Below, piece after piece: positions 24,358-38,137 of a stretch of 64,000 nucleotides of DNA (position 1 is the stretch's first letter; each line of letters begins with the position of its first letter). The notes beneath the pieces were generated by a model that was not told where the DNA came from, made no database searches, and was given only the letters and a program-made list of their open reading frames with translations. The stretch is from positions 62,001-126,000 of the forward strand of contig CM055606.1 in NCBI GenBank assembly GCA_029379385.1. Direction: 5' to 3'. The translations under genes and the position numbers were made by a program. This DNA comes from Quillaja saponaria (lineage: Eukaryota; Streptophyta; Magnoliopsida; Fabales; Quillajaceae).

Positions 24358-24870
24358 GACCAATACTCCTTGATACAAGTTTAAACGGTCGATGGTTCCC
24401 AAAAAAAAAAAAAAACAGAACACTAATACTCTTTAATATGAGTTTAAACTGTCAATGGTTCTAAAAAAAAAAAGAACACCAATACTCATTGATAAGAGTT
24501 TAAATCGACGATGGTTCCAAAAAAATGAACATTAATACTCCTTAATACGAGTTTTAAATGTCAATGATTCCTAAAAAAAGCAAAAGAAGAAAAGAAAGAA
24601 AGAAAGAAAGAAAAGAAAAGCAATACTTCTTGATACAAGTATAAACTATTTATATTCCAAAAATGAAACAATAACACTCCTAGATATATATGAGTCTAAA
24701 CTATCAAATATTCCCAAAAAAAAAAAGAAAAAAAAAGAATACAAACACTCATTGATAAGAGTCTAAACTATTAACAATTCCCAAAATGAAACACTAACAC
24801 TCATTGATAAAAGTCTAAAATTTCAATGATTACAAAAGAGAAAATCAAAACTCCTTTGATAGGAGTTTAA
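24358..24870 (+). repeat. Tandem array 1 inside the LTR element, about 55-65-bp unit
   Basis: About nine degenerate units of the form 'aatactccttgatacaag', a TTTAAACT core, a short GGTTCC tail, then an A-rich run of variable length (one expanded into GAAA repeats near 24590-24625). Unit length varies because of the A runs. Confidence 0.85.
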
Positions 24871-24894
24871 ACTATCTCCAAGAAAATGTCCTTG

Positions 24895-25470
24895 GCACGA
24901 AAAAAAAACTCCAAAGCTTCAAAATTCCTCAGCACGAAGAGAAACTGTTCAACACTTCAAAATTTCTCAACACGAGTTGAAACTTCAAAACTTCAAATTA
25001 TTGACATGAACAAAAACTGCTCTGAATCTTTAAAGTTCTCAGCAAGAAATAAAACTTCATCAAAGTTCCAAAATTCATCAACACGAACTAAAACTTCTTA
25101 AAAACTTCAAGATTTCCTTAACACAAAGTGAAACTGCTCAAAACTTTAAAATTCCTCATCATAAATTGAAACTACTTCAAAACTTCAAAATTTTTTTTAC
25201 ACGAATAGAAACTGCTTCAAATCTTCAAAACTCCTCAGCACAAAATGAAACTACTTTCAAAGCTTCAAAATTCATTAGCACAACTATTTAAAAAATTTAA
25301 GTTTCCTCAGCATGAAGGGAAACTACTCCAAATTTCAAAAGTTCCTCAGCAAGAAACAAAATTGTCTCCAAAAATTCAAGAGTTCCTTGGCACGATTAAA
25401 CTGCCACCAAGTTACTAATTTCCTTAGCACGAATTAAAATGCCTTCATTTTACAAATCTCCTTGGCACAA
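24895..25470 (+). repeat. Tandem array 2 inside the LTR element, about 45-50-bp unit
   Basis: About a dozen degenerate units built on 'cttcaaaattcctcagcacg' followed by 'aaactgctc'-like sequence. It differs in motif from array 1. A 71-codon open frame through part of it (24886-25101) gives a Ser/Thr/Lys-rich repeat and is probably meaningless. Confidence 0.85.
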
Positions 25471-25572
25471 ATGATGGTTGCATTCAAGTCATCAAGTCAT
25501 GAAGACAGACTTCAAGTCTTACCTTTAGTGCTCGGTAAACATGCACAATATTAAGTTTGAAGTGAGGCCAAT

Positions 25573-26412
25573 TGTAGACACCAAAATTGTACAAATTTAT
25601 TAATTAGCTTATTTTGGCAAATTGATAGTAAAATATAACATTTTATATGGATTAGTCCATTACAATTAGCTAATTAAATGGTGATTGAACTCAATAATAC
25701 AACTTGGCTAAATTAAATGTTGAATAGTCAATCCTTTGTGTAATTGAGTGTTGATTTGATACAAAGTACTTGAGTAATTGGATGTTAATTGAGTATAAAT
25801 TATCATTAATTTATTGAGTCAATGTTAAGACAAATTGAAGTGAATAATTAAATATTGATTGAATTGGATCAATTAGAATCCAATCACCATTTAATATTCT
25901 CAAATTAATTTCAATTATGTTCTAATCATCCTCAAGTCAATGTCAATAATCTTCAATCTCTCACAAATAAATTACATCTATTTATTAATCAATCAATTGC
26001 AATTACCTCAATCATCTCCAATCAACCAAAATTTGACTACCACCACTTCTCCGATAAAAGGCCTCACTTTGGATTTGGAAAAGAGGTAGAAAACTCAATG
26101 CACAAAAACTCTTGAAACTCCTTTACTTTTCTCTCAAACAACAAAGTTAAAGCAAGCCCCAAACCACTGCGGTTAAGCCCGATCACAAGACCTTTTTAAC
26201 GATCATCCACAATGTTATTTTGAAAGAGATTCATCAATTCATTCTCGAATCAAACAAAACTTCCAAGGAGATCAAAACAAAGGACCTTATTTCTTTTATT
26301 GTAAAGAATATTAATTCAGAGATTATACCATCTTTTACAAATATAATTTAATTGCTATTTTTGTACACATTCTCTTTTTGTGTTACTTTTATGCACAAAT
26401 TTATTGTTCACA
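25573..26412 (+). repeat. 3' long terminal repeat
   Basis: Partner of 22176-23044. Starts TGTAGACACCAAAATTGTAC and ends ATTGTTCACA. Indels and substitutions are frequent throughout. Confidence 0.85.
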
Positions 26413-27542
26413 AATTTGCTATAAGTTAATAAGAAAATAGGGTTTCTTTATTTTGTAAAAAGTTATAGTTACCCTTCATCGTAAAGAATTTTATACATCA
26501 TGAATGAGGACATATTTGGTCAGTTTTCATTCTGAAATTTGATATTACAAAAGTCAAACAAAAAAATATATCATAAAGCCTTCGTCACTTTCGTTTGCCA
26601 CCACAGTCTGATCTTCGTTAGTATTGCCCGAATTCAGCCATCAACTGGATCGACTTCATATGGCGAGTCAAAGCCCTAAGAAACAAATAGATTACCTTCA
26701 ATTTTAAAAAACAATTTTAGATTACAGCCTGAAAATTCAACCTTGTGGTTGAGTGTTTGTTTACATGACTACGTGTTTAAATTATTGAGAAGATAATCCT
26801 TGGCATGTCTAGGTATTACTTGTGTATATGAACCCTTGGTTGTAAGCCTAAATGAATTTAACTAAGAACAAAACATGAGTGTCAATATTGTCTAGATGGC
26901 AGTTTAAACCCCCTACTGCTTAATTGTTCATATCTTTGGATAGAAATGTCTAATGAAATTTGGCTTGATGTATTTGAAAATAGAATTATGTAGATTTAAA
27001 ATAACGTATGGTTTATAAGTTTTGGACTAGTGGATTAGTTTAAAGAATCCCTTAAATTTAGGTCAAATCATGTAAGCGTAGGATTTCTGGCAGCTTGACG
27101 TTTTTCTAACTAAAATTGCATAACTTAAGATTGGAGAATGAAAATAATAATCTGTTTTCATAAATTAATTGACAAACGTATTTTCTATGCATGTATCGTA
27201 ATTGTTAATTGGATTTGTATAATGATACAATTAATTATTCTAAGTTGAAGGTAAAAAGTTACGTTATGCATTCTGGATTTATGTGTGTAAATTGTTTTCC
27301 TTTGCGATTGTGTAATTAAGTAACTTCACTTAATTAGGGTCTCATATGGTGAAAAGAATAATATAATAAAGGAATGATCGGGGTGTAACCTAATTAAAGG
27401 ACTCAATTGATAGCAAAGTAAAAAAAGGGTTTGGATCGTAATTAACCTTAATGGTGTTTCGTGGGATTATGTGTCTCCCAATTGTTGCTCCATTCGCATG
27501 GCCTTTGAGCTGTCTCATTAAGAGACAATTAGGGACCTACTT

Positions 27543-27579
27543 GTCTCTATATTATGCTACAGCTGCTTAATATAGAGAC
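27543..27579. repeat. Short perfect stem-loop
   Basis: GTCTCTATATTA and its exact reverse complement TAATATAGAGAC are separated by 13 bp. Just upstream, GTCTCATTAAGAGAC forms another small hairpin. Confidence 0.8.
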
Positions 27580-28661
27580 ATAAGTTGTTTGTTGGATGAT
27601 GAAATTAGAGAGAAGATACAGCATTTTGCTTTCTTCTTTGTTGTGAAGCTGAGAATGAAGGGAGGATTTGAGTGAGTTAGAGTGCGAATTTTCAGCCAAA
27701 TGTTGAGTCAAACTTGTAGCTTAGGTCCTGAGGATGAAATCTAGAATAGGACTTGGGTTGGTTCGGAGTTGGGGAGGAACTGGAGATATGGAAATTGCTG
27801 CTGGTGTTTTATGGATTTTGTTGTGTACAAGTTGGAGTCTAGGCTACTTCGCAAGGCTTTCTTTCTTGAATTAGCTGAAGACCTCTAGGTAAGAATTGTT
27901 GCTACACCTTGAGGAACAATTCTGGAGCTGTGTAAAGTATAATTTCATATTATGTGAGTTTTGCAGGCATAGGAAGTCATTACTGGATTTTCTGGGTTTG
28001 CATGGCACCCGGTTGAATGCAACAAGCATTGGAAGTTCTAAACGGTCAAACCAGGAGTTGAGACTTGAAGCTGAATTGAAGAGGATACTTAGGAGAAGCT
28101 ACTTATACTTTAGATGTATTTTTTGAGAGTCTAAAGTGGTGTTTTTGCGTGTAGACAGAAGTAGAACTTTGTTTACCCTGTTCTATCCTGTGTGTGTTTG
28201 AGCAAGTTCAAGAGAGAATCTGAAGATGGTTGCTAAAGAAGAAATGTAGATGGCATCCTAAGGAATTGTTATGTGTTTTTCTTGAATTTAATGGGACTTC
28301 ATTGTGTGTTGTAGTATAGTATTGAGGTAGGCAGAATAACTGTGCAAATGTAACAAGAACTGTCTATGCACGTGTTGTATTTCTGGGTTGATTCCTTGAT
28401 AAATTGCCTATTGTTTATATGTGAAATTTTGAGGTGTAAGTGCTACTTGATTATGTGATATGTGGTGTGTGAAATTCTGGAAATATATGTAGTAATGATA
28501 TTTGATGATTTGTACTCAATAATGGCGTTGTTGAATTGTAGTATCTTTAACTCTGCATAATGTATTCTTATTGGCCTTCCACATGCATAATCTGCCTGAT
28601 TTTATATCTTACTATTGTGTGTTTAAACACCTTTCAGATTGTATGGTTAGTTCATTGGCAG

Positions 28662-28904
28662 AAAAAAAAGTATGTTGAATATGCAGGAACACGCTTGTTC
28701 TCAACTATCTGTTCATTCAAGAAGGATTTTGTAAGCCTTGTAACTATTTTATATAATTGTAACAGATAAGATAAAAAACAAAAAAAGAATGCTGAATATG
28801 CAGGACACGCTTGGTCTCAACTATCTGTTCATTCAAGAAGGATTTTGTAAGCCTACTTGTATCTGTAACTATTTTATATAATTGTAACAGATAAGATAAA
28901 AAAG
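28662..28904 (+). repeat. Two-copy tandem duplication, about 118-bp unit
   Basis: Copies at about 28662-28778 and 28779-28904 share CTCAACTATCTGTTCATTCA, AGAAGGATTTTGTAAGCC and ATTGTAACAGATAAGATAAA. They differ by a few substitutions and a roughly 8-bp indel. Confidence 0.9.
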
Positions 28905-28939
28905 TAGACGTTGAGTTAAAGATTTCGGGTTGTATTCAT

Positions 28940-29090
28940 AAGGCCGTTGGCCTATAAGGTGTTACATTTGCATGCATCGATTCGAGTTTGCATGCATCGA
29001 TTCGAGTCTTAGTTAAGGTGAGTCATATAATTCGAGCTTGCATGCATCAATTCAAGTCTTAGTTAAGGTGAGTACTATAACCACAAAAGT
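28940..29090 (+). repeat. Triplicated GCATGCATCGATTCGAGT block, possible tRNA-derived SINE remnant
   Basis: TTGCATGCATCRATTCRAGT occurs three times, twice followed by CTTAGTTAAGGTGAGT. The preceding AAGGCCGTTGGCCTATAAGGTG and the GATTCGAGTC word are loosely reminiscent of tRNA A and B box regions, so a SINE origin is possible. It could also be a simple local triplication. Confidence 0.4.
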
Positions 29091-29897
29091 ACACCCTATG
29101 CTATCTCAATTCGTTTGAGATCCCTTTAGTTAGTGAGATAGCATCCGACTCGCCAAACCGCCTAGGCGGACAACTTCGGCGCCATAACAATGTTGTAAAT
29201 AATGATTAAAGAAATTTAATTTCCACCAATATCTAAAAAATAAAACAAGAAAAAAAATCCTTCATTTTACTACAATTGAACATTGTTGCGTTTGTTAGAA
29301 ATTTTTCCTTCGTATTGACAGAAAAAGCACGATACTTATATAGATATACAATGTACAAATGTTGTTGCCGTGTCATGTGATAATTGCATGCACAAAAATA
29401 CATGAGTCGTTAAGTAAATTACAACGCAAACTAAATGTAATTAGTGCAAAAATCATTTTATTTTTTATTTTAAGATTTTTAAAGTTTATAATTTTTTATT
29501 TTATGATATTTATTATTAATTTATTTCATTTTAAAAATACAATTAATTAGTTTGAAAGAAAAAAACAAGCCAAGTCAAAAGAGGAAGTATATAATGTTAT
29601 TTTCAGATAATATAAAAAAACAAATTAAACATTTGCACTTAAAAATAAGGTAGACTCATTACCAAAGTTTGCTACTACAAATCCACAAACCGTCAGTATT
29701 GTGACTGACAAATTATACTACTAAACAACGTGTAGGGCCACATATTCCAAAAGAAGCTGTATCGCAGTGCAAGTGTCCATGTTGCTAGAATATGAAAATA
29801 CTAAAGACAGCCAATGTTTGAGGCTTCTCTGCTTCATTGTAGTCCCTTAGCAGCATGTAAAAATTGCAAAACAAAAGAGCAAACTGGCTTCAGTACT

Positions 29898-32552
<2,655 letters not shown>

Positions 32553-34249
32553 CTCTGGTAATGAAAGAGTTGCTCCGGAGATTAGAGGTGATGAAATCGA
32601 GAACCGGAAAATGTAAAAGTAGAACAAGTTTTGTTTGATTTCGTAGATCTAGCAATAATACTACTGAAGAAAAAAGTTTTTTTCTTTTTCTTTACTGCAA
32701 GAAAAAGCGACAATGGGCAATGAGAGAAAAAATAGTAAATTCTAAAATTTGACTAGAAAGATAAAAAGAAATTAAGATTAAGTAAGTATTTTTATCTAGC
32801 GTTTTAATAACTGTTGTAAGATATTATAATTATGAATAAAACATATTTTATATGATGATTTTCTCTAATGATTTTATAATATTTAAAGACATTAGTAAAA
32901 TTATAGAAATTTACAAATTACTCCTACACACTATGCATAAGCAATGACACTTGACCAAGAAATTCGTTGAGCTTATAAGTTCATGCAATAGAAATTAATT
33001 CTTGTGCTTCTCATAAGTTTCTTATCTTAGGTGACGAGATTTGATATACAAAACTGAAAAAAAAAAAATTATCAAACAAATTAAAAGATTTTAATTATTA
33101 AATTATCTAATATGTTGTAATGATACTCGATGTTTAATATTTATAATTTTAAATAATAATATAATTAAATTCGACTCTATGAGATATTCGAGATGTCCTC
33201 CAAAGATAGAAGAGAGGCAAACTTCAAGGATTTAAAATAATTCCAAAACTATAGTTGGTGTTAGAGTCGGATTTGATTCTACGATGTGGGAGATGTTCTC
33301 CAAGGCAAGAAGATGGACACTTCTTTGGATTTGAGATTTTTTTAATGAAAAAAAGAGGGGAGGGGATATGGGAGGGGTTCCTCCAAACTCTATTTTGTAA
33401 TTCTTTCAATTGGAAGAATTTAGAGAAAAAGAACGAGGCACACTATAATTTTTGTGTGACAAATATACCTTTCTGTTTTTACTAAATACTTCTTAATACT
33501 CAAGTAAAATATTTGAAAGATAAAATTATAAAAATATGTAATAACATATTATTTCAACTCATCTCTAAAACAAGTAATATATCTTATCTTTTTTTTACTT
33601 TTTTGTCATTTCTTCTATCATTTTCTCTCCTGTCTCTCTCTAAATTTGTAAATAGACCCTGAATCAGTATTGACTATGGAGAGAATAAACAATCTATAAA
33701 AGACATGCAGTGATTAAAAACATACTTCACTTTGAGATGTACCATGTATATAAAGAACATAATGTTCAATGAGCGTATAAAAGACGGTTACTTTTTAATC
33801 TGCTCATGAATGATGTTGAAATTAGATAACGCCAATATGGCATTATTAGTGGGTAAAATTTAGAGTTTTGATTCTGTTACCAACAATATTTTAAGATTGT
33901 TTAATCAGATTCAAGATTGTGAGGATCACTTTTCTTATCTAAATCCCATTTCAAATTTTGGTTGGGTTCCATGAGGTGCTCATTATATTCGTATAGTTTA
34001 TTTTCTTTTGAGCTTTTAGTCACGTCTTTCCACCCAAAAAAATAGACATCCACATTGACGTTGCGAGATGCTACAGGTATAGAAGTAATTCAGTCTGAAA
34101 CAAGGTAAGTGGAGCTTTCAATGAACTTGATCATACTATGTAGCCACTACCTACATTGAAATCCAAATGCTGAAGTTCAAAGGTTAAAGCCCCAATCATA
34201 TTTCAAATAAATATTAAATAAATACTATCTTCAGTTAAGCCAAAATCTT
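32553..34249. other. RPT4 promoter side and AT-rich intergenic sequence
   Basis: The region joins the 5' end of RPT4 to the 3' end of IMPL2. No gene is supported. Two partly similar 'gagatgttctccaa(g/a)' segments (about 33185-33225 and 33285-33325) suggest an old local duplication. Confidence 0.5.
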
Positions 34250-37200
34250 TCACTGCCATTGTAATGAATCTAGAGCTTGTTGATGAATCTGTGTGTCCCC
34301 AGCTGCCACTACATTAAAACCTGGAAGAAACAATTATGCAGCTCATTAATTTAGAAGAGTGGAAAAACTTCCAATAACTACTAATTCGTTGATTTATTCT
34401 GCCAAAACAAGTCAGGATGCAAGCAGCCTTCCAAGTAAAGAAAGTCATCAGGAAAAATGTATTTGAAGTGCACTTACTTCCTGCATGTGAAGCTGGAGAA
34501 GCATCCCAATAGAGCTGACGTCCTTTCCAATCAGTTATGACACCACCAGCGCCCTCTATGACAGGTATCAATGAGAGGAAATCGTATGGCTGACATGCAA
34601 AGTTTATTAGAAAGGAGTACTGAAACTTTAGGTTGAATAGATTTGGAGAAAACTAAGCCATCTGTCGCAAGTAGCAACTCAAGGCATGCAAGTGCATAAA
34701 CTCAAAACTTGTTAGGACTTGGCTCTAGATATTGCCAGTGTCCATAGATAACAGATGAGTTAACCTCGACCAATTTATTAGTTCTCTGAGAAAAAAAAAC
34801 ATAATCACACAAATGAACCAAGAAAATGCAAATCATGTAATACATAGCAATTGTCCCCTGTATTACATGGATTATGGTCAAAGCGCCTCATGTTCTGCGG
34901 GATCAAGATATTATCATGTGCTATGAGGAATTGAGGAGATAAATACAATACATCCATGACATTCCACCAATGGTAAGATAAATCGGTGCCTTATCAAATA
35001 ATAGCTTAATATTAAAAAGAAAAAAAAGAAAAAAAAAAACAGCTTACCTTGAGACCAGACTCAACAACAAGATCCACATAACCAGAAGCCAAAAGAGCAT
35101 AAGCATAGCAGTCACAACCATATAATGGAACTTTAACCTGTAAAGTGAAAACATGGAAAACGATTTTGTCATCGACAAATCCAGTCTTTTTCTACTGTTT
35201 CTCATGCAATACAAACTGAAATATTTGACTCAATCACTACATTAGAAAGCCTTAATACTGCTCAAAGCATGCAGTAAATCAAGTTGAGAATGTGAATAGG
35301 TCAGGTGTAATATAATCATAAAATGAGGGTAGAAAATGGATGCAAATGAGTTTCCTAGACAAGATATACTATTTGTTACCCAATGGAAGTGAACAAGCAA
35401 ATGAGTAAAAAACAATATTGAATAATTTTGGTTTCCCTGAAAACAGAAAAGGTCTGGCATCATATAAGCACATAATTCTGTGTGATGTGGGAATACTGAA
35501 AACAGTTAAAGGGAACATAAAATGACATGCATGAGTTCTTAGTACTGATATGAACATGAAATGAGTAGCCAACGACAAAATTAGAGATGGAACCAACATT
35601 TGCAGAGAATTTGTGGCAACTTCCATTAGTTTCATACAATAGTTTATATCACCAACCCCTCTCTTGGGATTATGATTAGCTGTTGAGTAAATTAGCACTT
35701 CCTTATCATGCATTATATAGAGAAAATATTGCATTATGCTTCTGATATTTAACTTTCAGACGAAGACATATGCTGCAAAGATGCATACAGACCTTACTTC
35801 TAACACGACTAAATGCCTCTACTGCATCTCCGCTGAACAGATGTGGGCTTGTAGTGTACCTTCAGAGGGTAAACATTGAATATGCTCAAATACAAAAGGT
35901 TCTAGATCTGCTTCTAAATGAGAGACAATTGCTAATTAGAAAATTGTCGGACTGATTTAAAAAGTTGTAGATATATCATAATTATATTTCCAGTACCATT
36001 TTTGTCCTTACAATGTTATTCTTATTCTTTTCTAATAAAATAAAACATACAAGTATGCTTGTGAAAGATTTGCACAAGTACGTGTGGCAACTTCTTGTCC
36101 ATTCAATGTAGTTATCCTTCCACTAATCCCAATCCATCTTTCTCTTAAAACAGGCTGATCGATTATGCCAAGAATCTGAAAAAGTTATGCTTGTCACTGA
36201 AAGGAAACAAAATTAGGAGATAGGCCATTTACTTAACTAGCATCTGATTTACCACTCATGCAACTGAAGAAGACAATTAAAAAAGTTGTGTATATGCTCG
36301 TAGAAATGTATATGTGAATAGCATGAATCACTTACTTAACGCATATTTTTCTGTTTAAAAGATACTTTATTATTGCTCTAATAAGACACAACAACATTGT
36401 CCACAAAGTGATTACATAGTTTACATAGGCCATTTCACGTTGTCTTACTTCTCACATCATAATAGTAGGAAAAAGGGAGGATAAGTTTGTTAAAATATTC
36501 AACAGAAAAGTAAAACTTTTCTCTATATTGCACCAAGGTCCAAGATAGAATGTTTCAGCTACTTGTTTTTGACAAAGGAAAATGCAATGCCCACCTTATC
36601 TTGTGCAAGCAAAAAGACGCCAAGATAATCTTACCGGTTTACCCTTGTGCAGAAGAGCGATAAGTGTACCAAACACGGGTTTTCCTGAAACATATAAAAT
36701 ACAGAATGACATGAGCGGAAATTGTGAAAAGGTTCAGCATAACAATAATAATTTGACAACGATCGAAAGGAAATTACCAGTTATAAAACTCTTTGTGCCA
36801 TCTATAGGATCTAAAACCCAAACATAGTCAGAACTATTCTCTTTGCACCTCCAACCATTCTCCTCTCCAAAACTGCAATGAAATTCTATCAAGATTGTAT
36901 CAGTACAAAATAAGAATTTGTGTTTCACAGTCTAAACCACAGAATCTTAAATCACATTCCAATTTCGAGGTCCTGTTTCATTTGTTTAAATTAATAAGGA
37001 AATGGTTGGATAGTAAGAATAATCATTACATATAATTGAATACTGGATGTTTGTATTATCTGGGAAGTATGAACATAGGAGCTTCTCGCCGACTAATGTT
37101 ACTACTTTGCTTTATATGAGCTAGATTTTCAGTTTCAGTTTTGAACAGAAGAAAGCAAAAGGAAACCTATGGCCTCAAGAATCATTTCCCATTCTTAGTT

Positions 37201-38137
37201 GGGGATTGTTTCTTTCTTTTCCCCTTTCCACCACTTTAAGGATCCAACATCTTAATAGAAAGGACTCAAAGCGTTCTAAATATCTTTCTCTATACTCCTT
37301 AAGAAATTTAACAGAAATACTAGGAAAGAAATCATTATTAGATCACTTACATTGCATGAGAAGGAAATTTCTCTGATATGATTGAAACCATAGATTCCTC
37401 TGCAGCTTTATCTGCAATTGTGACAGGGCCTGCAGCATTTCAAAAAATAAAAAATAAATTGTAACAGCTTGGAGCAATGTCAGGCCAAAGGGCTGAAGTC
37501 TCATGTCTCCAGTTTGAAAGTAGGCAGGTCTAGGAAGGGGCTTATGGGAGGTATAACCCAACCATCAGATGAAACCGAAACCGAAACCAAAACCCAAACG
37601 AAAATCAAAACCAGCAGAAAGTTACAATCACAAAAAATTGACAAATTTGAACAAAATTATAGATTTCTCATAAAAATGATCAAAATTTCCAGTATAAAAA
37701 GTCCTAAAAATGTGATTCCCCAGTTTTCTCAGGAACCAAGCAAGTACTAAAGCAAGTAAACATTAAGTCAAAACCAAACAAAAACCCAAAATTTCTTACT
37801 CTTACAACTTACTGAAATCCTCTTTATCGAGAATATCAAATTTCTTCCGAAAATATAGTCGGATAATTTCTCCAGCAGCATCAGCGACCTTGTTACCGAT
37901 CTCGGCAAAGAAATCAAGTTCTTGGTCATTGAACTTCAATGGAGAGTTGCTGAATCCATTAGAGCGCTTTGAGTTAGAGGCCATAGTTCTGGCAGAGGCG
38001 AATTTGGGTCGGAGAGGAAGGTCTAGGTCAAGAGTTGAGAATCGGAGAGATGGAATAGTGGGATTGGGTATTGAATGATTTGGGATTAAGGAGAGGAATG
38101 TGGGGGATTGTGAAAGAATGTGGGACTGTGAGAACAT
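34250..38137 (-). CDS. IMPL2: Histidinol-phosphate phosphatase, inositol-monophosphatase family (IMPL2/HISN7)
   Basis: Nine exons on the - strand: 37813-38137, 37351-37429, 36778-36872, 36635-36684, 36051-36175, 35793-35859, 35048-35137, 34478-34589, 34250-34320. They join in phase to 337 residues. The enzyme removes phosphate from L-histidinol phosphate, the penultimate phase of histidine synthesis in plastids. The N-terminal 60-odd residues are Ser/Pro/Leu-rich and poor in acids, fitting a chloroplast transit peptide. The family's metal and catalytic signatures are present: GEENGW (137-142), VLDPIDGTKSF (154-164), and late YDF...EGAGG (279-293). I chose the ATG at 38137 (MFSQSH), which aligns with the Arabidopsis start. 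An in-frame ATG at 38179 would add 14 residues. Arabidopsis IMPL2 is next to BUPS1, consistent with this neighbourhood. Confidence 0.95.

Larger units (their letters stand above)
22176..26412 (+). mobile_element. Non-autonomous Gypsy-type LTR retrotransposon, gag remains and no pol
   Basis: Two diverged direct repeats of about 850 bp (22176-23044 and 25573-26412) flank a 2.5-kb interior. The repeats begin TG(G)TAGACACCAAAA and end near TTAACA/TTCACA, fitting TG...CA long terminal repeats. A purine-rich AGTTTGAAGTGAGGCC lies just before the 3' repeat and may be the polypurine tract. The interior encodes gag remains (23012-24300) followed by two tandem arrays. No protease, reverse transcriptase, RNase H or integrase is seen in 2.5 kb, so it could only have moved with help from a relative. 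A possible imperfect target duplication is GATTT/AATTT. The divergence of the two LTRs marks it as old. Confidence 0.85.
26413..29897. other. Unassigned intergenic region
   Basis: No gene could be supported over 3.5 kb. The part from about 26,560 to 28,500 is less AT-rich than the neighbouring intergenic DNA and has transcript-like texture, such as a CT-rich start near 26,580 and an ATG followed by a 15-codon frame. Its longest frame (27896-28126, 76 codons) has no recognisable domain. A long non-coding RNA or an undetected retroelement fragment are both possible. Local hairpin and duplications are listed separately. Confidence 0.45.

Noticed and set aside
24340..25470. Regular repeats resembling a CRISPR array
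   Set aside because: The units are degenerate tandem repeats without unique spacers, inside a plant LTR element.
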